Shown here one piece after another: positions 44,501-54,479 of a DNA stretch of 64,000 nt (position 1 is its first letter; the number at the start of each line of letters is the position of its first letter). Where the stretch lies: NCBI GenBank assembly GCA_025716815.1, contig JAIXMN010000010.1:248001-312000 (forward strand). Reading direction: 5' to 3'. Both the position numbers and the translations under genes were made by a program. This DNA is from Dichotomocladium elegans. Taxonomy: Eukaryota; Mucoromycota; Mucoromycetes; Mucorales; Lichtheimiaceae. The notes beneath the pieces were generated by a model. That model made no database searches. It had not been told where the DNA came from and worked only from the letters and a program-made list of their open reading frames with translations.

Positions 44501-44740
44501 CCTCCAGCAGTCATTACACGAACGAACGAATATGAGGTCGACGAGATTTTGGACGCACGCACCCGACGCGGCAAAACCCAATACCTTGTTCTTTGGAAGG
44601 GGTATCCACGTCACGAAGCCACCTGGGAACCTGCGTCAAATCTGACCAACGCTAAGGAGTCTCTCCGACGTTTCCATGAGCAAAAGTCTATAGTGGATGT
44701 TGTTTCACCGACTCGCCGCTCACGCCGTTTAGGCAAATAA
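41523..44740 (+). pseudogene. Gypsy-1 pol (protease-RT-RNase H-integrase-chromodomain), broken
   Basis: The aspartic protease motif [10 protein letters not shown] lies near 41535. RT follows ([22 protein letters not shown], quoted in part; [12 protein letters not shown]). A frameshift falls at about 42390, after which RT resumes with MPMGLASAPSTF and the catalytic VYLDDILVYS. At about 42810 NYYRRF runs directly into YVHTDAS, so the RT connection region (some 60-70 residues in relatives) has been deleted in frame. RNase H (LFTDNRAISTL), integrase (HHCC zinc finger, CDMCQRVKP, then DRFSKRAHF, SDRDVRFTSRFW and HPQSDGQTER) and a chromodomain (YEVDEILDARTRRGKTQYLVLW in part, 44534-44700) are in one 765-codon frame. 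Chromodomains in such elements direct integration to heterochromatin. Confidence 0.85.
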
Positions 44741-45506
44741 CCGTTTGGTTAACGCTCGCCAATCTTGATTGGGACGCTTTGCACGGCTGTTTATACAGCA
44801 TTCCGCATTTAGGCTTCGTGTCCTTCAGCCTTTTTGCCACGACGAACCCTGTCTAGTTTCCAATTCTCCTGTCGGGTTGACGTTACGCTTGTTTCCGCTT
44901 GCAGTATGTTTGGAGTCTGTTACGCCCTGTTGATGTGATGGGGTTACCACTTCCTTGTTACGCTTAGGCAGTATATGCGTTGTGGTGATTTTCGGATCTG
45001 ATACTTGGCAGTATGTTCTTCATCTGTTACGCTTGCGCTACTTGCAGTATTTTGATCTTACCGCCTCTGTCTCGAGACGCCTTTTTTTTTTCGAGGGGGG
45101 AGGAATGGATACACCCATTATATGATCGCCTTAACGACGAATGCTAACAGCCTTAGGCTACCCGACGATTAATAGGGGTGTTAAGGTCGAAGAGTCATAG
45201 GGTTAACGCACGCACGACAACGCCCGTCACTGCTCTCTAGCATACGTATTTTACAACCAGACCAGACTGTCCTCTGGCTGCGCGCAAGCAGACGCCATCC
45301 ATAGTTCATGTGGATCACGACGACGATTGTGATGGACGACGTTAGGATGACGACGACGACGAAGTGGTTAACTCGTGTCATCTCTGTCTCACAAATTATA
45401 GAACACGCAGGTCAATAGACGCATTATATTGACGACGACGATTTCTCCCGACGTTTCCTCAGGTTTGTTCCAGTCCAGAGGTGGACTTGGTTTAGAGGGG
45501 GGAGAA
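44741..45506. other. Gypsy-1 3' untranslated region with two polypurine tracts
   Basis: No gene. The 3' polypurine tract adjoins the LTR (45494-45506). A near-copy, GAGGGGGGAGGAA, lies at 45093-45105, 400 bp upstream. Confidence 0.55.
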
Positions 45507-45823
45507 TGTAGCAGTAGCTACAGTGACGGGTCACTCTTGACCGACGACCAAGATACTACAAGGATAACGATCACGATCAAGACCGCATCTCCGGCGACGA
45601 CATTATGTACCACACTCACTTTCTCTGTACGACGATCCTATATGTATACCACTGTAATTACCCCGCTACTGTTTACTATATAAACAAGGATGCCCTGTGA
45701 CGTCGGGCATCCCCACGTTGTATTATTATAATCATCGTTCTTCTCGTCGCGTTCGCGCTTCCTCCACGCTGTATATCAGACGCTCTTTGTAAGTACTCGC
45801 ACAACAGTGCCTGTACTGTTACA
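45507..45823 (+). repeat. Gypsy-1 3' LTR
   Basis: Appears identical to the 5' LTR over 317 bp by eye. Its right edge abuts LINE-A ORF2. Confidence 0.9.
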
Positions 45824-48033
45824 TGGCAACTCGGTCGACCATGTGGGGAAGGCGGGTGAGGTGGCGGAAGACGGCAGTGGAGGCGGTCTTGTGTCCCCCA
45901 AATATCATGCGAAGGCATTGATCTTGGGCGCGCTCAAGAGTTTTGAGGTCTTGGCGGGTGAGGTTGATCAGCGCGAGGCCGTATTCCATCTTTGGCCGTA
46001 AGAACTGCTGGTACATACGGGTGGCGAGGAGGCGAGGGAAGCCATACGGGCTGACGCCAATGGCGTGCAGCATCCGCATGCTCGTGAGGGCGGCAGTGGT
46101 ATTGAGGTGAAGGAGGGCTTGGTGATCGATCTGGCCAGCAGATGAAAAGGGAATCCCAAGGTACTTGAAGGAGGGCGATCGCGGGAGGTCGGTGCCATAC
46201 AAGCATAGGGATGGGCGTTGGGTTGGGGCGTGGGCAGAGTCGAACAGCACCGCGCACTTGGCGGGATTCCAGCGATACCCGAGCTGAATGCTGTGTCGCT
46301 CGCATGCAGACAGAAGAGCAGGCATAGTAGACCATGATCCAATGAGGACCACGTCATCAGCGTAGAGCAGGCAATTAATCCGTTCGCCACGCACCAAGAA
46401 GTTGGGGGGCTCCTGAAAATCGGCATATGCGTCGTCGGGAGGAATATCCTGTTCTGCAACACGAAGCAATCCTGGGAGGGAATTGATGTATATGGAGTAG
46501 AGGAAGGGGGAGAGAACAGAGCCTTGTAGCACACCTGTGACTGGTTCGAAGCGCCGTGACACAGTTCCTGTCAATAAAATCTCAATAGAAACATCATTAA
46601 ACATGTGCTGTAAAAGAGTGAGGAGGGCAGGGGAGGCGTATGGTTCTAACTCATTCCAGACTACAGAACGGTCGACTGTGTCATAGGCGGACTTAATGTC
46701 GAGGAAGGCTAGGACGGGAGGCGTGCCGTGGGTGGTGGTGTGCATGGTGGATAGCTCGTGCAGGCAGAGGGCTTGGTCGAGCGTGCTGCGGTGGTGTCGA
46801 AACCCACCCTGGGCGATATCCAAGATAGGATATGCAGCCTCAAGGGGGTTCATGAGGCAAAGCTCGAGCAGCTTTCGGAGCACCGAAGTCAAGCAGATCG
46901 GTCGGAAGTTGGCGGGGTCTGTTGTGGGTCCCTTCTTGTAAACGGGGATGGCTTGAGCCAGACGCCAAGCAGCTGGAGTTGTACCCCATCGCCAACAAAG
47001 TTCAAAGAACAGTGTCAACGTGGGGACAAGGGCACCAGACAGAGGGACGAGCATCTCGGCGCGCAGATGGTCGGCACCAGGGGCTTTGCGGGGAGGTAGG
47101 CGGCCAATAGCGTCCTCGACAACAGGAATCGTGAACGGGCAATCGTCTGTAAATGGTGGAGTCACGGCCGCGGGCGAGGGATCTTCATCAATGGCGGACC
47201 GAGAAGGTGACCAGCATAGACCTGACCAAGATGGTCGGCCATCCGATCGGCAGCCACCTGCGGACCGCGAGGATCCACAAAGGTGGGATTGAGCCGTCGG
47301 TTACGTCTGATTTTGGAGATGGTCGCGGTAGCTTTGCTGAAATCACCAGCAGCTAACCGGTCACAGAACTCGCGCCACGTCTGACGACGACGCTGCTGGA
47401 TGGCGCGACGGGCAAGGGCAGCAGCTTCTTGATAGGCAACCCATCGCGAGAGCTTACTAACACCGTCCCGAGCACGACGCCATTGGCGATAGCATTTCTC
47501 GCGGCAGTCGATGGCTTCTTCGAGAGCAGGGGACCAGAACCACTTGCAGGTGCGGCGGGGAGGCGGGCGGGATCCAAGGCTGCTATCCAGGGCTTGATAG
47601 ATCGATTCGCACAGTTGGTCATGGAGTCGATCAAAATCGGGACGCGATTGATCTTCTCTAACTAGAGCCGTTAGAGAATCAAATAGGGGCTGGTTGAGCT
47701 CAGTGAAGAGCTGCACATACTGTGCAGTCTTCTCTGGGTCAGCCAGCTTACTTAATTTCCATAGGCGTCTAGTGTGCTTATTCGGCGGGGTTGGCTGGGT
47801 GGCGGGCGCAGCGAAGGTGAGATGCACCATCTTGTGATCGGAGCCGAGGGACAGATCGTCCCTGACTGTTAGTTGCGGGTCGACAAGAGGTGCAGAGCTC
47901 AGGAACCAGTCGATGATGCTAGTTCCCCGGAGTCGGACGTATGTGGGCATACCAAAGGCAAGGGAGGCATTCCAATGGTAGAGGCCGGTAGCTTGAATCC
48001 ATTCGAGAAAGAGGGTGCCGCGTCGGGTGAGTA
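45824..48033 (-). pseudogene. LINE-A ORF2, C-terminal piece: endonuclease end and reverse transcriptase
   Basis: From 48033 downward the frame continues the endonuclease (SIIDWFLSS, LGSDHKMVHL, the SDH signature). A frameshift at about 47165-47200 separates it from the RT frame. RT motifs: AIPVYKKGP, ANFRPICLTSVLRKLLE, GGFRHHRSTLDQAL, AFLDIKSAYDTV, GVLQGSVLSPFLYSIYIN and the catalytic LLYADDVVLIGS. The frame ends at RLPHMVDRVAM where the Gypsy-1 LTR begins; LINE-B continues about 180 residues beyond this point. Confidence 0.9.
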
Positions 48034-48038
48034 CATGG

Positions 48039-48402
48039 TGTCGTAGTCCTCCTGTTCATGACACTGCACTTGCACAGTCAGTAGTGAGCGGAACTGCTAT
48101 TCATCCAACAATTCCCGCAAGTACGTCTTGATGCCCTGACTTCTTCCATCTCACATCTATCCAATCGGTGATTTCCTCTTAATGAAGACGGAGGGAACAA
48201 TCGCCCGGAATATTAACTACAGATGGAGAGTAGCGGAGAAGCGGTGTCAATGGCTAACACTTGTTCCGGCAAAGCTAACATGGTCCATCCCAACGCATAT
48301 AAAAAGAGAGTTGTTTTTATTCAATAAAGGGGATCCCGTCTCAAAGACTCGATTTTGACTCATTGGTTTCTACTTGCCACTAACTCTCTACACAACAACA
48401 CA
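48039..48402 (+). repeat. Gypsy-2 5' LTR
   Basis: 364 bp; TATAAAAAGAG near 48297 is the likely TATA box and AATAAAG near 48324 the likely poly(A) signal. No TGG-type primer-binding site follows. Confidence 0.9.
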
Positions 48403-48441
48403 TTTTTTTTCTTTGAATTCACCTACCTCTTTATTTTTACC

Positions 48442-50465
48442 ATGTCCGCCAACACCGTTAACAAGATCCAAGATGCCGAGCTTGACTCGCACACTGACGC
48501 ATCCCTGGTGCAAGAAACGTCCGGCGTTGCCACGTCGATCCCTGCCCCTCAAGCGGCATCCATGGCCTGCAACCAGGACACCCTATGTGACCAAGCTATG
48601 GGGTCAGTACAGGCCCTGCGTGGGGACCTAGCGCAGCTCATGCTGCAACGCACCGCTGCTGCCCGTAGCGGCAATTTCGAGGAACACGCCCAATTACGGG
48701 AGCAGATGCGACGTCTGGAACAGGAGATTACCGAGTTGGAGTCCGCTGCTCGATTGTTGGCCGACTTCATCGCCGCTCCGTCGCCTTCGCCCCTGGTGTC
48801 TGCCATCTCCGCTCCTACTGCCACGACTGTCCCTGGGGTGGACCGCATGTCCATGCCCTCCAACTGTCCGGTCTTCCAGTGGGAAGGCTTCGTTTGGCGC
48901 CCGACTGCGGTGGTGTACCCCACCGTACAAGATTGTCTGCGCGCCTTTGAGGATGTGGTGATCGCCGCGGGCAAGTTCCCGACCATGTGTGGGGTCGCTA
49001 CCTGCCTGTCCTGCTCTCACCAGAGCACCGATCTTGGTACGAAGAGCACCTACAGCCCCACACCCAAGAGCCATGGTCGTTCGCCCGCGCTGTCCTCCAG
49101 CAAGAGTTCTCAGTCGATCTGACTGAGCAACTGGCTGCCGCTGTCCACGCAGTCATGACGGCGTCTATGGTCCGGGGAGAAGCCGTCTCCGCCTGGAATG
49201 CCCGGTTCCAAATGTTGCGCAGAGAGGCCCGCATGCCCGACGACGCCATTGCGGCCAACCGATACCTGAACGGACTCCTGCCTGCCATTGCCGAAAGGGT
49301 GAACATTGCCCGCGCCAGCCTGCCTCCCTCGGCGAAACGTACGTCCCAACAGTTGGGACACATAGCGTTAACGTTGGAGCGCTCATTTTCCTCGGCTGGT
49401 TCTCAGTCTGCCCGCGCCACTGTTCCTCGGTCCTCCCCGTCGTCCGCTGCTCCACCGGGTCGATCCCTCATGGACTCCATCCACGCGCCCAAACGACGGG
49501 CGAGCACCTCGGCTGGGTCATCCGCCATGTCGGTGGGAGGTGCTCCCACCAAGAAAAAATGTTTGATCCACGGAATGGGCCGCCACGACACGGACGAGTG
49601 CAAGGTGCGCCAGCGACTGGACGAGCACGAGGGCCGCCGCCCAAGAAGCACGCCCCCGTCACCGCAGCCATCGCCAAAAAGCAACAAGAGTCGCACTTGC
49701 TTCCGGTGTGGTGGTGCCTTTGTGCCAGGCCACAAGTGCCCCACAAAGCACTTGGCGATTCGATCGCACGTGCACGCCAAGGGAAAGAACAAGAACCTGG
49801 TGCACGTTGGTTCGCGAACCTACAGCAGCGACGCGACGAAGCCGGCGTCGCCGGAAAATAAGGTAAACGATGTGTCGTCTTCGGTCTCCTCCTCGTCCTC
49901 GTCTGTTTCGCGTTCGTCCTCGCGCACAACGCCTGTCATTTCCTTGCCTGCCGCCTCGCCCTCTGCGTCCCTCGCGGGTTCTGATGACGAACCAGAGGAC
50001 GTAGAGATGGCCGAGGTGTATAAGGCCTTGCACGGTCCCTCCAGCGAGTGTAAGTACACGCTCCCACAGGACTTAACATTCGCAAACACACGCTCATACC
50101 ATTTCCCAATCACATTAGAAGGCGAGCGCCTTTGGGCCCTCCTGGATACCGGTGCTACTGACAGTACTGTTTCCCCTTCTTTGTGCGCGCGTTTCGGTTG
50201 GTCGGTGACACCGGCTGAGGGTGTCATACACCTGGCGTCGGCTGGTCTTAGCCTACCGCGTGTGGGATTTGTTAATAAAAAATTGGCTTTGAGCTGCAAC
50301 CAACGGACCATTCTCCATACTTTTGACGTGCTGGATTTACATGGCCAGGTTGACGTTTGCATTGGTACTGACATTATGAATCAGATTGGCATCCATTTAG
50401 TAGGTTTACCCACGCATTGGGACGCATCAGCACTAGCCCGAGTACCAAGAGTCCACTGGCGATGA
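48442..50465 (+). pseudogene. Gypsy-2 gag and protease, one frameshift
   Basis: gag starts at ATG 48442 (MSANTVNKIQ) and shows a coiled coil (EEHAQLREQMRRLEQEITEL). The frame shifts near 48987-49000, after which the capsid-like region continues (SWYEEHLQPHTQEPWSF, AVSAWNARFQMLRREA). A zinc knuckle CFRCGGAFVPGHKC is at about 49697-49738. A Ser-rich spacer is followed by the protease motif ALLDTGATDSTVSPSL (about 50140). The frame ends at 50465, just before the RT frame. Confidence 0.85.
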
Positions 50466-50523
50466 CGATTCGGTTCTGCCCAACAACTCTCCAGCTGGCT
50501 CGCCACGTGAACACCAGACGTTC

Positions 50524-53516
50524 ATGGATGCCATCCAACCTTACCTCGAGGCCAATGCAGCGATCCCTATTGATTCCTTCTGTACGCTACCAGAGGCTGT
50601 TGTTCGACTTGAAACCCCTCCTGGAGCTGTTGCCTACCGCGCACAATACAAGTTACCCGTTGCTCTTCAACCCTTATTACAGCAGCACGTCGACAAATGG
50701 CTCGGCGACGGAGTAATCACACGCTTGACCACGATCAGTCATTGGAATAGTCCGATCGTCTTCGCGCGAAAAAAGGACAACGAGGGCAACTATACAAAAT
50801 ATCGCCCTTGCCTGGATGTGCGTCAGCTCAACTTACTGCTCCCCGAGGATCGGTTCCCATTACCCCACTTGTCCGACATCTTTGAGCGCACGGCCGGATC
50901 GACAGTGTTCACGACATTAGATCTGACCAATGCTTTCCACCGATTTCCCATAGCAAAAGAGCACCAGCACAAAACAGCATTCAAAGTCAATGGCGTGCAG
51001 TATGCGTTCCGAGGCGCTCCCTTTGGTATCCGCTCTCTGTCATTTAAGTATCAAGCTGTCATGGAACGGCTCTTCGCCGACCTTCCATATGTGTCGCTCT
51101 TCATTGACGATTTGTGTGTCCATAGTGCCAGCTTCGAAGAACACGTATCGCATGTCCAAGAAGTGGTCCGTCGCCTCACCGAGGTCAACCTCATTCTTAA
51201 TCGGGACAAGTGCGCCTTCGGACAGCGCAAGGTTTACCTCTTGGGATTTTGTATCTCAGGCGCGGGTATTGCTTTGGATCCACGCAAAGTCGCCAACATC
51301 ACAGCATGGCCACGACCAAGCACTGGTAAGGACATGCAACGGTTCCTCGGCGCCGTGAATTTTCTCCGTGACCATGTACCTCGGTTTTCCGCAACTACGT
51401 GGCCATTGGACAGTTTACGCAACGCAGGTGACCTCTCGCAATTATGGACGGAAGAACACACACGCGCCTTCAACAACGTGAAAATCGCACTCACACAGGC
51501 TCCAGTGCTCTGTCATCCTGATTTGCAACAACCCTTTTGTTTGGCCACAGACGCGAGTGACGTTGGTGTGGGGGTGTGTCTCTATCAGGTCATCAACAAT
51601 CAGATTCGTTACATCGGTTTCAAGGCCAAGGCACTCTCTCCCAGCCAGCAGCGCTGGTCGGTTACTAAACGTGAACTCTTTGCAGTCATCTACGGGCTCC
51701 GACAGTTTCGACACTGGCTCTGGGGACGCCGTTTTACTCTTTACACTGACCACGCTGCACTAACGTATCTCCACACGCAACCGTTAGTCAACCCGATGAT
51801 GGCTCGTTGGCTTGACGACCTGTATGACTTCGATTTCGAGGTAGTACATTTGCCTGGCATGGACAATGTTCTGCCTGACGCCTTCTCCCGTCTTTTTCCT
51901 GCGGACAAAAGCCTGGCGGGGGGTAAAGGAAAGAACAGCGTTTCAGACAGCACGTCACGAAATCTTATCACCAAGACTGCAGGCTCAGCCACAAGAAAAG
52001 CAGGGGGTTCCTCCTCTTCTTCTTCACGTTCCTCTGAGAACAACACCGACGGTCATGCGCCCATTCTTGCACGCGCACAACACTTTGAACCCGTCGACTT
52101 TATGACGCCTCCCGAGAACGAACGTACCGAACTGCTGCAGAAAGCACACTTACTCGGTCACTTCGGGGCCGACGCAATCACCAAGTCCATTCACAGTGAC
52201 GGCATTCACTGGGCTAACCTGCGCAAAGACGCCCAGAACCTCGTCTCACAATGCACGGACTGTCAACGCTTTAACGTCGGCAAACATGGCTTTCAGCCAC
52301 TGCGTCATGTCACCGCTCACTACCCCGGCGATCATTGGGCCATCGATCTTGGTACGCTCAATATAACGTCTGACAGCGGAAATAACTATTTACTTGTTCT
52401 GGTCGACATTTTCTCACGCTACTGCGTCCTGCGAGCAATTCCGGATAAGTCAGCTCTTAGTGTCGCCCGAGTACTCTGGTCACACATGATGGAATATGGA
52501 CCAATGCGCACACTTACCAGTGACAATGGCACGGAATTTGTCAACGACCTCATCGCGCAGCTTACAAAGATATCGGGCCTTGACCACCGCTTGATTACAC
52601 CTTATCATCCACGCGCTACGGCGTAGCAGAAAAATGGGTCGGTCTTGCCAAGAACGCGATCATCAAGCAGCTGCATGGAAAAAAGTCAGAATGGGATATC
52701 CATGTCCCTAGCGTGCAGTTCGCACTCAATATTAAGCACGCTGCGATACACGGTTCACGACCCTTCTCGCTTATGTTTGCTCGTCCACCTAACGCCTTCG
52801 CAAATTACACAGACACGACTACAGGCAGCAGCGCCCCGCCTACAGTTGACTACGAAGCAGCACGGGAACGACTCAGCGAGATGGAATCGGTCGTCATACC
52901 AGCCATTCGTCAACGCATGAAAGCTACACGAGATGCTGAAAAAGCCCGCTTCGATTCGAATCACAGAATAATCGACCCTTATCCAATCGGCAGCAAAGTT
53001 ATGATCCGTAACGTCACTAGAGGCAGTAAGACGGATCCACGCTATGAGGGACCATTTACTGTTAACGGTGTCAACAAGGGCGGCGCCTACATTCTAACTG
53101 ATTCCACGGGCGCACTCCTTCCGTTCAATACCCCGCCTTCTCACATCAAGCTGATATCGCACGACATGGTACCACTGAGTCAGGACCATTACGAAGTGCA
53201 GGCCATCATTGATCATAAAGGCACTCCAGGCAACTATACTTATCGCACACGCTGGAAGGGATACACGGAAAGTGATGATACATGGGAACCGGCTGCTCAT
53301 TTTATGGACACTGAACTAATTAATGAATATTGGCAGCGCCGTAATCCCAACCATGGTAAAGGCAAAATACGCGAGCAACGATCACGAGCAGCTCCTAGCA
53401 CGCCATCCATCACAACGGCTACTAGACGTGCTCCGCAACACAGCTCGACAAACAAACGCCCAGCCAAAGATACCGCAGCTAATGCGATCCGCAAACGCTT
53501 GCGACCACGCGCTTAA
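50524..53516 (+). pseudogene. Gypsy-2 pol: RT, RNase H, integrase, chromodomain; one frameshift
   Basis: The 700-codon frame 50524-52626 holds RT (NSPIVFARKKDN, TTLDLTNAFHRFPI, catalytic SLFIDDLCVHS), RNase H (LATDASDVGVGVCL, YTDHAALTYL) and integrase (HLLGHFGADAITKSIH, QCTDCQRF, AIDLGTLN, TSDNGTEFVNDL). It breaks at TPYHPRATA, within the integrase core just before its final Glu. The second frame, to 53516, carries the rest of integrase, a GPF/Y-like segment (YEGPFTVNGV) and a chromodomain (YEVQAIIDHKGTPG, YRTRWKGYTESDDTWEP). Confidence 0.88.
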
Positions 53517-53650
53517 GCTGACGTCTTTTCCCTTTTATTTTTCCCACTGGGTTTTTTGCTACGAGGGTTTTTCCAGACTGAACTTGCTACATGTTTATTG
53601 ATAGCACCACAAGCGCAAGACCATTCACAGCTTTCGGCTGCATCCAGCCT

Positions 53651-53662
53651 GGTGGGGGGTGA
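53651..53662 (+). other. Gypsy-2 polypurine tract
   Basis: GGTGGGGGGTGA directly before the 3' LTR; primer for plus-strand synthesis. Confidence 0.6.
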
Positions 53663-54026
53663 TGTCGTAGTCCTCCTGTTCATGACACTGCACTTGCACA
53701 GTCAGTAGTGAGCGGAACTGCTATTCATCCAACAATTCCCGCAAGTACGTCTTGATGCCCTGACTTCTTCCATCTCACATCTATCCAATCGGTGATTTCC
53801 TCTTAATGAAGACGGAGGGAACAATCGCCCGGAATATTAACTACAGATGGAGAGTAGCGGAGAAGCGGTGTCAACGGCTAACACTTGTTCCGGCAAAGCT
53901 AACATGGTCCATCCCAACGCATATAAAAAGAGAGTTGTTTTTATTCAATAAAGAGGATCCCGTCTCAAAGACTCGATTTTGACTCATTGGTTTCTACTTG
54001 CCACTAACTCTCTACACAACAACACA
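53663..54026 (+). repeat. Gypsy-2 3' LTR
   Basis: 364 bp, differing from the 5' LTR at about two sites (AATGGC/AACGGC and AAGGGG/AAGAGG). Confidence 0.95.
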
Positions 54027-54477
54027 CATGGTCACCAACAAATCGGCCAATGCGGGCATTGAAGTCGCCGCAGAAGATGGTGTTGGATGCGTTGGGCCAT
54101 GTGAGTGGTAGGTTGGCAAGGACGTCGAGGGCTTCATTATCTGGGAGGGAGGGCGGGAGGTAGAGACAATGGATGAGAGTATCACAAAAAAGACAGGAGA
54201 GTACATAAGGTGAGTCGGAAGGGATGGAAGTTACTTGGTAGGGGCAGTCGGGATTTACTAAAAGCGAAATACCCATGCTGCCTACGAATGCGTTTTCAAG
54301 GCGGCGACCATAGACATGGTGCTGTTGCCAGGATGTGGGATATGAATGAGGGGAAAGGAGCCAAGTTTCGGTGATAAAGAGAAGGGATGTAGAAGGAGTG
54401 TATGTTAGGATGTTTTCAATAAGATGCCGTTGTAAGCCATTGGCATTCCAAATAGTAATAGTTATGTTTTTTAACAT
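54027..54477 (-). pseudogene. LINE-A ORF2, N-terminal piece: AP-type endonuclease
   Basis: Starts at 54477 two bases after the ORF1 stop. The endonuclease motifs are TIWNANGL, LLFITETWL and FCGDFNARIGRF. The reading frame runs to GDH and is then cut by the Gypsy-2 LTR; across the CATGG duplication it continues at 48033. Confidence 0.9.
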
Positions 54478-54479
54478 AA

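Larger units (their letters stand above)
40907..45823 (+). mobile_element. Gypsy-1, chromovirus-type LTR retrotransposon, defective
   Basis: Two 317-bp LTRs (40907-41223 and 45507-45823) appear identical by eye, start TGTAGC and end TTACA. Internal parts: PBS, protease, RT, RNase H, integrase and C-terminal chromodomain. gag is missing (only about 300 bp lie between LTR and protease) and pol has a frameshift and a deletion. There is no target-site duplication: CATTG on the left, TGGCA on the right. Confidence 0.9.
48039..54026 (+). mobile_element. Gypsy-2, chromovirus-type LTR retrotransposon, TSD CATGG
   Basis: Two 364-bp LTRs (TGTCG...ACACA) differ at about two positions, so the insertion is recent. 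CATGG is duplicated at 48034-48038 and 54027-54031. It carries gag, protease, RT, RNase H, integrase and chromodomain with three apparent frame changes. Inserted into LINE-A. Confidence 0.95.
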
